NCBI GenBank assembly: GCA_036897525.1
Contig: JAYMTJ010000014.1
Span: 1 to 64,000, forward strand
Length of the DNA stretch: 64,000 nucleotides
Reading direction: 5' to 3'
From: Pelargonium x hortorum
Taxonomy: Eukaryota > Streptophyta > Magnoliopsida > Geraniales > Geraniaceae
A program made the translations under genes and the position numbers. Positions 12,801 to 24,199 of this stretch are shown here, in pieces (within the stretch, counting starts at the first letter, position 1; every line of letters starts with the position of its first letter). Below the pieces are notes generated by a model. That model ran no database searches, had not been told where the DNA came from, and saw only the letters and a program-made list of their open reading frames with translations.

Positions 12801-15059
12801 AAAGATAAGGAAACTCCAGCTGGGGAATCCCCTTTAAAATTTTATTTATACGAAAGATACCCCTAAAACTTGCTAGACCGAGACTTTGCCACTTTATCTT
12901 CTTATAAATAAGGGCTTGTCTAAGAATTAGAAATTTAGATGTAAAGTCTTTAAGTTTATTGTTAGTTAAAAAATGCTACAATATTAGGAAGTAGGAAGTA
13001 GGAAGTTTGGGTGCGCTCACGTGGGTTTCATTTACCTTTTGGAGGGGTTCCTGTTTTTGGAGAATCTGCGGTATTAACCCTGAAAACTGGATTACACAAA
13101 AAGGGCTCGAATACTGTAATTTTAAATGAATGTAAGTAAAGAATATCTATACATGAGGACTCTTTTGCCCTTTTATTACAAATCACTCTTAAATCTAAGC
13201 ATAACAAATAAAGTCTAATTTTAAAGATCTCGCCTATATTAAGTCCTTGATATATAAATAGAATAGTGCGCTTGTAAGCTAAAATAAAGTGTCCTTCCCG
13301 AGAAGTGGTATTCCATCATAAAAAGCTAAACGTAGAGCTTATTACGCTTACGCTTAGAGGGGGCCCGCTTATAAACAGCATATGAGACGGGTAAAATATC
13401 CTTATATTGTCGGGGTTCCGGCTATCGTCTCATAGAATTGGGAATGAAATCACTTAATATAGAATAGATGCATTATTCAGCTCTTAACCGCTCCTTAGGA
13501 ATATACTAGTACCCGTAAGCTAACCATAGAGTATAGGCGGAAAGCCTATTTAGTTCAGAGAGAACTCATTCTAACCTCTGTTCTTTTTAAATTTAAGAAA
13601 ATCCCTAACAAAAGTTACACGCCGTTTACAGCTAGGTTAATATCCCCCCGTATAGCAAGACTTTTTTAACGAACGAAATCCGGTAAGAGTCATGCAAGGA
13701 AAATTAGTCTTATCTCAACTTAGAAACTCTTTTTGAATCAAGTCTATAAATTCCAAAAACGAATCTGATACTTCTCGAGCTCCATTTGTATAAGGGTTTC
13801 TGTATTTATACTTATTATAGGATTGTTTTCTTTTTATATTCCACGATTTAGCATAGCTAACAGAAAATGCCGAGTTAATCTTGTCTTAAGATTTTAAGCT
13901 TGTAAAGAAAGGGATTCCACCCCCTTCCATTAATTTAATAGAAACCCTATCCTATCCGCTTAAACTTAAATTAAAGGGCATACTTGGTTGGATATTAAAC
14001 GAAATCCTTTCTTAGGTAAGTCCTATATTTTTTTTTGAGCTGGCTTAATTACGAGGATTTTTCCGCGGAATAGTATAACCATCAAAGACGCTTTGTAAAA
14101 GGTTTCAGGCAAGCAAGTAAGAAGTGAGTCGTTTCCTGTATTCAAAATGCAAGTTGACTCCGGTTTAAGTATCCGGGTTCGTAGGGGGGGCCATATAGTC
14201 TTAAAATGAAAGGTATCCTTACCAGCGTTAAGCGCTAGACATTTCGTTGATTTTTTTAGTAACCGCTTAGAATAACCGTGATCCCGAGTCTTGAAAAAAA
14301 AAGGAAAGCGAACTTCGCGGGGAACAAGTGCTCGATGCGAAACACTTTTATTCGAAAGAAAAGCACTAACTAGATTGGCATCTTTACAATCTTCGGATAA
14401 AAGCCTATAGGATAGAGTTTTCTATTTACATATAAGAAGTTTTGGATCTCGCATTAAGTAAAACTGTATTTTTTCTATTGTAATCCTTTTCTAGTTTATA
14501 CCTTGTTTGTTGTATGTAGGAACTCTAGCTCATATATTAGATTAGGCAAACAACTATTTCGTTAACCATTACTTTGTCTGGAGTTGCGGTAGTCACTTCA
14601 GGAATACAAGATCGGAGATAGGATAAGATATCCAAACAGGGAGCAAAGCCGAAGCAGGATTTCACAATAACTTTACTGTTTAGTGTTCTATTCCTAGACT
14701 CGATTTTATGTAACATAGATTTTTTCTTTAATTCTATTGACAGCCAGTTTTTTAGTCTCAGCTATGCAATTAAAAGGAACCCCAAAGTTCACAATTACTT
14801 CTAGAATACCAGCTTGTTTATAAGAAAGGATTAATATCGAAAGCTGGTTTTGTCTCTATTTGACTCGCTTTAATTTAACTATATATGAAAGTAATATATA
14901 GATGATAGCGCCTCGCCTTTTTAGACTCCTTCATTCAAGCTACCGCGTCCTGTAATTGTAATTAAAGAAGTACAGATAAGCCCTTATCTTTTGCACACTT
15001 TTTCCTGTAATCCGTGCCTTAATTAATTTAATTAACTATCTATCCCAAACTTTCTTTTT
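9864..15059. other. Gene-free AT-rich tract after the tRNA cluster
   Basis: No gene is supported here. Notable items are an imperfect stem GCCC/GGGC around a T-rich loop at 10036-10055, a TAACTAACTAAC run near 11468, GGGGAATCCCC at 12822-12832, a three-copy heptamer repeat at 12985-13005, GGGGGCCCGC at 13369-13378 and a seven-G run followed by CC at 14184-14192. A and T runs of 7-10 are common. No transcription signal for the tRNA cluster could be identified with confidence. Confidence 0.5.
12985..13005 (+). repeat. TAGGAAG x3 tandem repeat
   Basis: Three exact copies of the heptamer TAGGAAG lie head to tail. They are too short to say more than that they are a local slippage product. Confidence 0.8.
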
Positions 15060-16070
15060 GATATGATAGACTTCAAAAAAAGAGAAGGGATGACAGCAGA
15101 TAACAAACATAAACTCAGAGTGGAGCTTCCTTTTGAGAATATTCTAACGATATCTTCCGAACCTTCAACCAAGCTTCCTATCCTAATAGAGCAGCACCTA
15201 TAAGCGATCTTCTCTCTTTATGATCCAAGCACTCATGTCATGAGAAACTAAAAATGCACATGTCTAAAGAATCAAGACTATCCCTCTCTTCTTACTCTAA
15301 AGGAAGTAGTTGCCACTCTGTTCCAGGATAGTAGCCCTATAAATAGAAAATAGTGTAATGATTCCAAATATGAGATGCGTAAACCAATGGCATTCCACTT
15401 GACCTCTTCATTTTTGAAGCCAGTTATTTCGTGAATTTCAAATACCAGATTAAAGGGCGCTAGCCAAGAGATATTCATGAATTATAGCTTTTCATCGACT
15501 GAGGTGAGGGGCATGCTGTGAAGATTTCCTAAGTGCACTTTTCTCTTCTAGGAGTGCTCAATTCCTTCCTATAGGAGGACTTTATCTACTTTATCTAAAG
15601 AGTCTTAGATTAGAAAGAAAAGCATAAATTTGTCATTTCTGTTCCTTATTTAAAAGTTAGTAGAGTCCTCAATAATTCATGTTACAAACAATTAAGACTC
15701 CTGAAATACTAAACTTAATCTTGTGCCAATCCCTGTGCTAAAGAAATGGGTGAACAATCAATTAGATCTAAAAATACCTGACTTGAGGTAAGTCAATTTT
15801 ATATGAATATGAATTAAAGGTTTCAACCCGACCTAATTTTAGCCCGCATAAATGGAAGCTGGTACTGAGGAGAAGGCATCTGTGTTAATGCGAGCTGTCG
15901 ATGGCTAGTGCAGTTGCTAATCTATACTCCTGAGCTGAGGCACGCTTGAATGCAGTTACAGTCGAACTAAGGGAAGCTGGCTAAGCAAGATAAGATGTAA
16001 GAGGCTTGGTCAGACCCTTTTTGTGATCCTTAAAATTGAAGACGAAACATATTCTATTGAAAATACAAGG
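15060..16070. other. Gene-free island of less AT-rich DNA
   Basis: Homopolymers are fewer here and GC is visibly higher than in the flanks. The island shares degenerate words with the islands near 33 kb and 39 kb, notably GTGTTAATG followed by GAGC and TCGATGGC (15882-15905), and GAAGCTGGTACTGA (15856-15869; AAGCTGGTACTGA recurs at 31375). No gene is supported; a 66-codon minus frame at 15278-15478 is within chance. Confidence 0.45.
15882..15905 (+). repeat. Dispersed GTGTTAATG repeat, copy 1
   Basis: GTGTTAATG is followed by CGAGCTGTCGATGGC. It aligns with the copy at 33180-33204 (GTGTTAATG, then AGAGCAATCGATGGC) with few differences. Weaker relatives are at 33269-33293 and 39014-39030. It looks like a member of a degenerate island repeat, not a coding or RNA feature. 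Confidence 0.45.
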
Positions 16071-19000
16071 GATCGCACACCCAGAATGGAACGAAGTTTA
16101 ACTTATATACCGGACTAGTCTAAAACTAGAATATGAATAATATATATTCACGGGAACTACACGTATAATATAAGAGAAGCCCCTCGGTGAATAGACCCAG
16201 ATAAAGATGTTACATAGTTATCTTTCCCCTTGTCCGTGAGTCGGTTAAGCTGCAGTTATACTCATAGTAATCCAAATTTTAATTATCAAAAAAGCAGTAT
16301 AGCACTGCTATAGAACGAATACTTTACTATAAAATGCAGTATATAAGATAAGAATGAGACAACGATTTGCTTTAATATCACTTAAAAGAAAGTACTCATA
16401 AATGTTTTTTTAAAATACGGTCGAAAATACCTAGCAGATCCTGTCTACTTAGTTATATCCAGCCTTTCTTAGATCTCTTTTACGTTTACGTTGAATCAAA
16501 AGGTAATACAAGCCTACCTAGTTTTCGAATCCCACTGCTTCAAAGGATTTGCCTGCCTAATTTGTTTGGTTATAATGTCAATTGAAGCCTTGTTCCCGTT
16601 GAAGGATACCCTTTTCCCAAACATTTATACATATATACATATTCGAAGTCAAAAACGGAGAATCTCAATCCAGCCCTAGTAATATCAACAGGACCCTTTA
16701 TCTTAAATTCCTATTCTTAATTTGCTAACTTATAAGTAGAACATTAGTATTATACCGATTATACACAATATAACGAAATAACTAGGGACCAAACTATACG
16801 CATTCAATAGTGGACTACTTGCTAAAGCGATAACCTATAATCATAGGGACCCTTAAGACTATAGACTAAGAGTAGGGAATTCCTTGACTTAATTGTATCT
16901 CTCTAAATCGGAGTCAATCTAAGGTAGTACAGTACATACACCCCAGATTTTGAATCATCACCCTGTCATTTTAGCTTTTTGCTTATTGCCTAAATACCTT
17001 CAGAAAGAATACCTCATTTCAAAATGTGCGCCGAAATCCGAAATACACAGTCAAAATTTTGGTAACTAAAAAATATGGTTAACCTAAAGTCTTTTTTTAA
17101 CCCTAAACACATGGTGGGGTCCTTAATAACTTTTGTTATGGGTAAATTCAAGAAGCTACTAAACCTTGTTTGTATAAGTTAAAATTTTACATATATCATT
17201 TGCTCAGATACCGGTCTTTGCTGAAGCTTCTTTTCCTTTATAGAATAAATTCCAATTTCAATTCTTAGACTTTCGTACAAAAAGATAGTGGGCGAGACTA
17301 GCTTTACATATTTCTATTAGAGGGCCCCACTTTCTACAAGCATCCTCTCCACGGGAATTTTAGCTTTAAAATACTTTATCTATATAGGACTAGGAGAACC
17401 TAATATTACATTACTTTTTTAACCGATTAAGAAAGAACTAGAAAATTCTATTTTTTCTTAAAAAGCTCGGAATTTTACCCCTTTTAACTAAACTAGCAGA
17501 ATCCCCTGGAAACTCCTGGAATAACCTGTTTATTACACAAAAGTATCACTCGCAGTTTGGTACTTTTTACTTCTTAAGACCGGTTTGTTTACAGAATAAA
17601 GCCTAGTTCATAAGAGAGCTTATTGGCTTTAGGGTCTTCGCGACTTGATAAATTTTCGTGGATATCCCTTACTATAGCAAACTTAAAAAATTTTTTTAAT
17701 CTAAAGTTTATAAGACGGGTATTCCTAATCCTCAATCTCGATATTCTACTCAGGCACTTTATATATAAAAGACTTCACCAAGTATACTAAAAGCTATATG
17801 CTAAGTCTGGTTTTTTATAATAGACTTCATTTCGATTTATGAGGGACCCCTTTCTCAAGGTTTTCGTGATGTGATATAGGCAATAAGAAATTGTCTACGT
17901 TTCCTAGTAAAAACCCCCTTAAGTCAGGAATAATTTATAGGTTTTCTTTGGAATGCCATCCGATTTGACTGGGGATTACTCCATACTAGGATAGGGAGCC
18001 CCTCGTAATTTATGTGAGAAAGAAATCTATAGAAAAGTATACGATGTTTGATTTAATCTTGAAAGGCAATTCAATTTTGTAGTAACCACGCTTTTGGAAT
18101 TTATGCTGCAAAAGTAGGCACGTAGAAGGGGCTTCAATGGGAAACAGTTTTAGGTTTTATCATTGTAAGTACTCACGGAATCAGAAGGCGGGGTCTTCAA
18201 AAAGCTTTTTGGTCTATTCATGTCGATAAGGGAATCCTTCTTGAAATACCTCAGCCTCTCAGCATTCAGTACATACAATATGCTCAATTTCCAAAGGATT
18301 CTGCCCGGGCTTTTAAGTTTGCACCGGATCCTATAGAGTTCTGGTTACTCTATATATATTAAAAAGTCCTATTTATTCTTTACTAGGTTACCCAATTTTA
18401 CAAGGAGTCGATGTCATATCTAGGGTGTCAATCATGAAACAAGAAATAAGGGATTGGTTATCCACATGTGTTATGCTTCCAAACCTCATAATTTAAGAAA
18501 TTTAATAAAAAAAAGCTAAAAGTATTTTCATAGCTTTCTATTTCTTTTCTGTGTTTTGAAACAGGATTTCCAAGTATCTAGTTTATAAGTTTCACGATCC
18601 TAAGTTTTGCGCATTTTAGAACCTATTTTAAGGTCAACGCAGCTATAGCTAAGTTCTAACTAAAGATATTAATCTTTATAGACCTTTTCTGTATTCAGTT
18701 TTTTACCCTTTTATCGAATATAGGGCCATGTGTTATGAATATCGCCGTACAAATAAAAGGCCCTTTATCTTTTTTTTAGGCACGCACGCCAGTAATAAGA
18801 AGTATTCCTCGTGCTTAGGATTAAAAAAGAGCAAAGTTGGGGAGTTGTAGAACTCCTCGGTAAAGATGTCATTATACATAAGATATAATTTGAAAGACAA
18901 GGGTCATTTTTATAAATTCTTTAGCCAACTTCTTGTATAAAATACCCCGGGAATGGGAGGACCTCCTTATTTATGGGTCTCTAAACTCCGCAAGGGAGGA

Positions 19001-20979
19001 CTTAGGAGACAGAATACTGCAGTTTGCATATCCCTTAAAAAGCCGTTCAAAAGGAATACCGAATAAACATTCTTGGTTACGAGGTTAACTCATTTAGAGT
19101 ATTATAGAGTTTGGTTGGTATTTGCTGCTGCTAAAGTACAGTGTTTTCCAGGGTTTCCTCATTCCAAGCTACAAAAAAAAAGCATAGGTTCAATTTCACT
19201 CTAAAAAACTAACTGTTCAGGATTATAGCTGGCACAGAGAAGTTGTATGTCTTGTTACTTCAACTAACAAAAGGAAAGATTTTATTCTAAATTAATTGTT
19301 AGGGGAAAAAACTCCTGACTTTAGCCTTGAAACTTACTACCTTTTCTGGAAAATAAGAAAACAGTCTTTACTGCAATAAGAGTTTTTATATAGTCAACAT
19401 TAGGATGCTGTTCTAATTAGGAACCCCAGCTCTCCCGTTTAATCCAATTCCGTACGAAGAATGTTCTCATACCACAAGAGGTTGAATACTTATGGTTTTA
19501 GTTATTTGAAAAGGGAACTTAGTAAAAGTAGTAAAAGGGGCCTTCCATTAGATGTTAACCCTTCGGCTAAATATCTCCTAAAAAGGAAGATACAAAAGAC
19601 TTTTCAAATACACGGGTATGTGCCCGGAGAGTCAAATAACTACTAAGTGCATCTCTATAATATTAGAAAGAAGATTTACTTTGTAATTATATACGGAAAC
19701 TCAAACAACTTCAAAGACTAAGTAGCAAAGAGCCCTTTCAAGGAGACTGTGTAGCTAAGTAATAAGAGGTTTTTTAATTCGCAAAATTTATTAGTAAGAT
19801 CGCCCCTCAAAGAGTTTAGACTTTTATCTTTATGCGTTTTGAGAGTTTTTTTGTAGTAAAATTTCGATCAAGAAAATGTAAACCTATGAAAAGAAAGCCG
19901 GCTTAGCTATCAAAAAGGTTATTCTTTTTTTTTAAGAATTCCTTGTGTCCTCGGTTCGTTCTAAAAAAAAAAAAACGGTGAACCTTATTCCCGAAACTGA
20001 GATAAGTACTTTAGTTGTTGGCAAAGGTCTCATCTTATTTATAAAGCTGTTAAGTCGGGAATAGCTCGGCACTTTTTGCAGGAGTACCCAAACCTTGAAG
20101 TCTAATTGTGGGGTCCCTTTTTTTTATACAAATAAAAGCACGCATGCCGTATTGATCTTTGATTTGCAGTTTAATATACCGTAGCCCTGCGGCCAGATGC
20201 GAAATATTCTCGTTTCTCCTCATTAGGTGTTTATACAAAAGCGCGTAAGCTAGCTTTACTTTTTGCAGTTTTTTCGAAATGAAATAAAGATCTCATTTGT
20301 GGTAAACATGAGGATTATGACGTATTATTCACTGAAATGCGTTGTTACACTCTGTCTTTTTCAATAGTCTTGAGTTCTAGAGTCTGATTGGTAAATACAT
20401 TGAAAAGGGATAACAAATATCAGATTCTTTTCTTTATAGGGACTGGGAAAGAGTAACAATCACACTCAAGTAGAAGTTAAATAAAATCATGGTGTAGCAA
20501 ATCCTTTGTCTTAAAACTATTTACACAGGTGCCCTTATTTATAAGGGGCCATTCAACGAGTTACTGGTTGCAGCCTACTTTTAATTAATTACTTGAAAGT
20601 ATATTATTATTGGGTAGTTTATAGATTAGATTAGGCGGTCTTGATCTTGATATAAATCACTTAGGTGTCCCTTAAGCCTTTTAATTTGGAAGAATAAAGA
20701 GCACCTTTATGCATTGTTTACAGGATTAAAGTACTTTACCCTACCTCTCTAAGCTGTAAAGTTAGTTAAATACTCATCCCATATTCTTTTGTTGTTCTAA
20801 ATAGCTTTCTCTACATCAGCTTCAATGAGATAAAGACCTTGGTTAAGCGCTTATACCGGGAACCCCTCTATAGAAACAATTGGTAATGCAATCTTTCTAA
20901 GCAATAAACCTGTTTCAAATATCCGCTATCAGATAACTTTTCCGGGCAATTTGAATCCTCACTCCTCTCCGTAGTAATC
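16071..20979. other. Gene-free AT-rich tract
   Basis: No gene is supported. G-run/C-run cores occur at 17116-17122, 17322-17328, 17843-17850, 17994-18002 (GGGAGCCCC) and 20110-20117 (GGGGTCCC, followed by T8ATA). A run of 13 A lies at 19963-19975, and just before it ATTCTT/AAGAAT closes a T7 loop (19921-19939). The string CATAAGAGA at 17609-17617 equals the core of the dicot mitochondrial promoter motif, but about one hit is expected by chance and no gene follows it. Confidence 0.5.
19921..19939 (+). repeat. Stem-loop ATTCTT / AAGAAT with T7 loop
   Basis: Six perfect base pairs close a loop of seven T, only 24 bases before a 13-A homopolymer. It is AT-only except for one C/G pair, so stability is low and chance occurrence in AT-rich DNA is plausible. 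Confidence 0.4.
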
Positions 20980-22480
20980 AGAGGACGAGACCTTAATAAG
21001 AATAGAAGTACATTACTATAGGATATATATGCTATTCTATACTCTATTTAGATTACTAATTAATAAATACTAATAGATTAGAGTAATATACATATACTAA
21101 CTTTTTTAACTAACAAGAGACTCCCTATAACCTATAAGAGGGTGGGTACTGGCTACAAGAGTACGGGTATCAAGAAGAGTCTAGCTGCATGCAGGGTTAG
21201 GCAACAAAGACTAAGATAAGTACAGCTACAATAGGTAGAATAGCTACAGGCTGGAAGAAGACAACGGGAGTCTCCTCTAACGAGTCAAAAGTGGGAGGAA
21301 TTCCAATGAGTTAGTTAGAATTCTAGATTTCCATTTTAATATAAAATAACGGCGGTACAGACTAAAGCTACAGGGCTAGCTATTGACTATAGAGATACTG
21401 ATAGACGAGAGGGTTAGTGCAGGTGTTATAGCTCTGGATAAGGGTATGATACAGATAGAGAGTAAAGCTCTTAAGAAAACTTAAATAGATATAAAACCCC
21501 AAGGCAAAGAGCTCTCAAATACAGGGGAAATCCCTATGGAAAACCCTAAATTGCCACTTTAATCCACAAAAACTAACGCAAAAGACCGAGATATACTGTA
21601 CCCTCAACTGCTGATAAAAGGTAATTTATTTAATTTAAAGGCCATAGAATCAATTTGACTGTCATCGGAGAACCTAGATTCTTTTCTAATAGAGGGTATC
21701 AACCCGATTAATGACTCGCATTTCAGAGTAAGTAGGGAAAAGGACTTCCCTTTAGCAGCACCTGTTATCAGAATCCCATTAGAGCTTATCCCATATAGAC
21801 ATGAAAAAAAGGATAATTAGTACAACCCGAAAAGTACCGAAATTGACCGGTTAGGAAATCAAGGTTCCTAGTAATAGTTACCAGCTGACAAGAATAAGAG
21901 GATTTTAAGTTGGTTGACAGAGGTAAAGCATTCAAGGCACCGTCAATTGACGGTAAACTGGGAAGAGAGGAGGTGTATTTAACTTGGGTTTGGTCCTAAG
22001 AGTTACTGACTGGACTGGGCAGGCAGTGTTCTTAATGTCCTAGCTTCCGAAAGAGAGAGTTAGTGCACTGACTAAGTAGAAGAATTGAATATTTCAGAGG
22101 CAAGAGCTTGTCTCTTGTAGGATAGGATTAGAAAGTGTTCCGAACACATGAATGGGTTTGTACGACAAACAAGAAAAACACCTCAAACTCAAAAGAGTAA
22201 GTGTTCTGTCAGGCATTGCAAGATACGAGAATCCGGTTACTGAGTGGCTAAAATAGTTCATGGAATTCCTATGTATCTTGTGTGTTCCTAGGATTAGAAA
22301 CTGGTTAGAACAAAAGAAATTAGGTCCCTCGGTCCTTAAAAAAGAGTTAGTACACCAATGAATTGTCCAAGGTTATACTCCTTGCTTCGTTTTCAATATC
22401 TCCTAGTGTCCTAGTGTATAGATGAGATACGAAATTCATTTAGTAGTCAAAATCATAGAGAGTTCCTTCAGAGAGTATAT
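20980..22480. other. Gene-free island with AT patch
   Basis: It begins with a TACTAATA-rich AT patch (about 21000-21110). It then changes to DNA with few homopolymers, similar to the other islands. It contains one six-base-pair member of the GGCAAG hairpin family at 22098-22120. No gene is supported. Confidence 0.45.
22098..22120 (+). repeat. GGCAAG hairpin family, six-pair copy
   Basis: AGG is followed by CAAGAG-CTTGT-CTCTTG and TAG. The six pairs are perfect. The outer CAAG/CTTG pairs are shared with the family, while the two inner pairs AG/CT are specific to this copy, which shows that pairing is kept while sequence changes. Confidence 0.6.
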
Positions 22481-24137
22481 TGCATTTTTCAGCTTACGAA
22501 ACTGTAATATTAAACCCCTGGTAAAGGCGATAATCAAATAAGTCAACTTCTTTTTTTAATCCCATACTCGCAATAAAGAGCAAATCGCACAGGTCAACGG
22601 GCCCCCTTTTTGCTTGTATAATAATTGCGTAACTTCTCTACTTTGCCTAAGTCGCTTTATCGAAGTCAAATCTATTGGAAAGAATCCCTAACTGTCAAGG
22701 TTGCATTAAGAAAACTTGTAGACACTAGTACTAAAGATTCGGAAAAGTTAGCTCTTAGTTGTAATTTCTTATACATTCTTGCCTTATGAATAGTAGACTG
22801 GGCTTAGATTGGAAGAAGTGGGTAGATTTCCGCTTATGTCATATAAGACCCTTTTACCCGATATGATTAGGTAACTAAATAGTATCATAGAAAAATGTCT
22901 TTAAATCCGCTTATAAGTAATATAAGTAATAGGAGTAAGCCGCTATACCCCAGTGTAATTCCTTAGAAAAAGGATTAACCACTTAATTTTCAGTTTACGC
23001 CAAGCCATTTATACACTATTTTTCAAACTGCACAAAAGGTAACCCTAGGTTTTGTATGATAATAGTATAACCCTTTGAAAGCAAACATCCCTTTAGGGTC
23101 ATTTTAATTGGCGTAGTTTCATTCAAGTCTTAAAGAAAGGAGCCCCTTTAAAAGAAAAGAGAGTACTGGGCCTCCCATATCTAGGATACCCTTTTACCGG
23201 ATTTCCTAAGGGAGTTTTTTAAGAATTAGTAAGGCTCTCTTGGTTATACTTTAAAGTTTCCTTACAAAGCGATTATAGCAAAGAATAGACCAGGAACAAG
23301 AATTGCTACAAAAGTTTTTTTTTATATTTAAACTTTTTATCGCTCGAGTCTCCGGACCGGATTGCATTTGAACTAGGCTTTCACTTGTATTTTCTTGAAT
23401 TTTAGTGAAAAGCTTTTCTACTATATAAGAAGGATAGTTCCCTCTGAGAATAGTAACAAATTGAAAGGTTTTCATAGATCAACTGTAATGACAATGACAG
23501 GTTTTCTACTAGGAATCCATTAACTATGAGTTCAGTCTTTACCAATTCGTGGAAGTCTCCAAAGGAGGAGAAGAGAGAAGGCCCAAGCAGTAAAAGTCAA
23601 TTTGGGCACTCCTTTCTTTAGCTCTGGGGATGTGTTATATAGTATTAAAATCGGGTTTTCTCTGTATAAATCTAAACCCCTTTTTAGACTTTGTGGTCTA
23701 AGTTTTAATGATCAACACTTTCTCAACTAGGGTACTCTATCTGGGCAATCTAATGAAATCTAGTCAACTCTAATATTCCTATTTATCTAGTTCAACATAA
23801 ATTATTTTAAGGAAACAGTCATGTTAAACACTCAAAACTAACAAGTGCTTAAAGCCTTATACTAAAAAGGTGCTTCAAGATACTCTTTTTGTTGATGAGA
23901 TTTCTAGTGTATATAGCTTCATTTAGGAATGAGAAATCCCCTATAAAGGGTTAGCTTATAAAAATATAGAGCATTCTCTACGAAAGAAATTGCTATCTTT
24001 TTTGACTCGCCTTTACCCTATCTTTTTTATTTTATTCTATATAGGTAGAACTTTTTTTAGTTTCTATTTATACTCAGCCTTATACAAATATATATATACT
24101 AGACCTAGAGGAAAAAGAAACCCTTTTCTTTTATTCC
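22481..24137. other. Gene-free AT-rich tract
   Basis: No gene is supported. The tract includes the G/C core GGGCCCCC at 22599-22606. Open frames of 74-80 codons occur but have no recognisable content. Confidence 0.5.
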
Positions 24138-24199
24138 GGGTGTATAGCGCAGCTGGTATAGCATTGGAAAGGGAACCCGACATCCTTAGGTTCAAAGGG
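24138..24199 (+). pseudogene. tRNA-like remnant, probably trnK-derived
   Basis: The first 30 bases, from GGGTGTATAGC to GCATTGG, match the 5' half of plant mitochondrial trnK(UUU), as I remember it, with about three differences. The spacing to a T-loop-like AGGTTCAA further on is also colinear with that gene. The anticodon region no longer reads UUU and the 3' end has no strand that pairs with the acceptor, so it cannot fold as a normal tRNA. The D arm also resembles trnP (AGCGCAG), so a trnP origin is the alternative. It lies inside a meaningless 80-codon open frame. I read it as a dead tRNA copy. Confidence 0.4.

Noticed and set aside
17609-17617. CATAAGAGA, core of the dicot mitochondrial promoter motif
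   Set aside because: About one match to the CRTAAGAGA core is expected by chance here, and no gene lies downstream.
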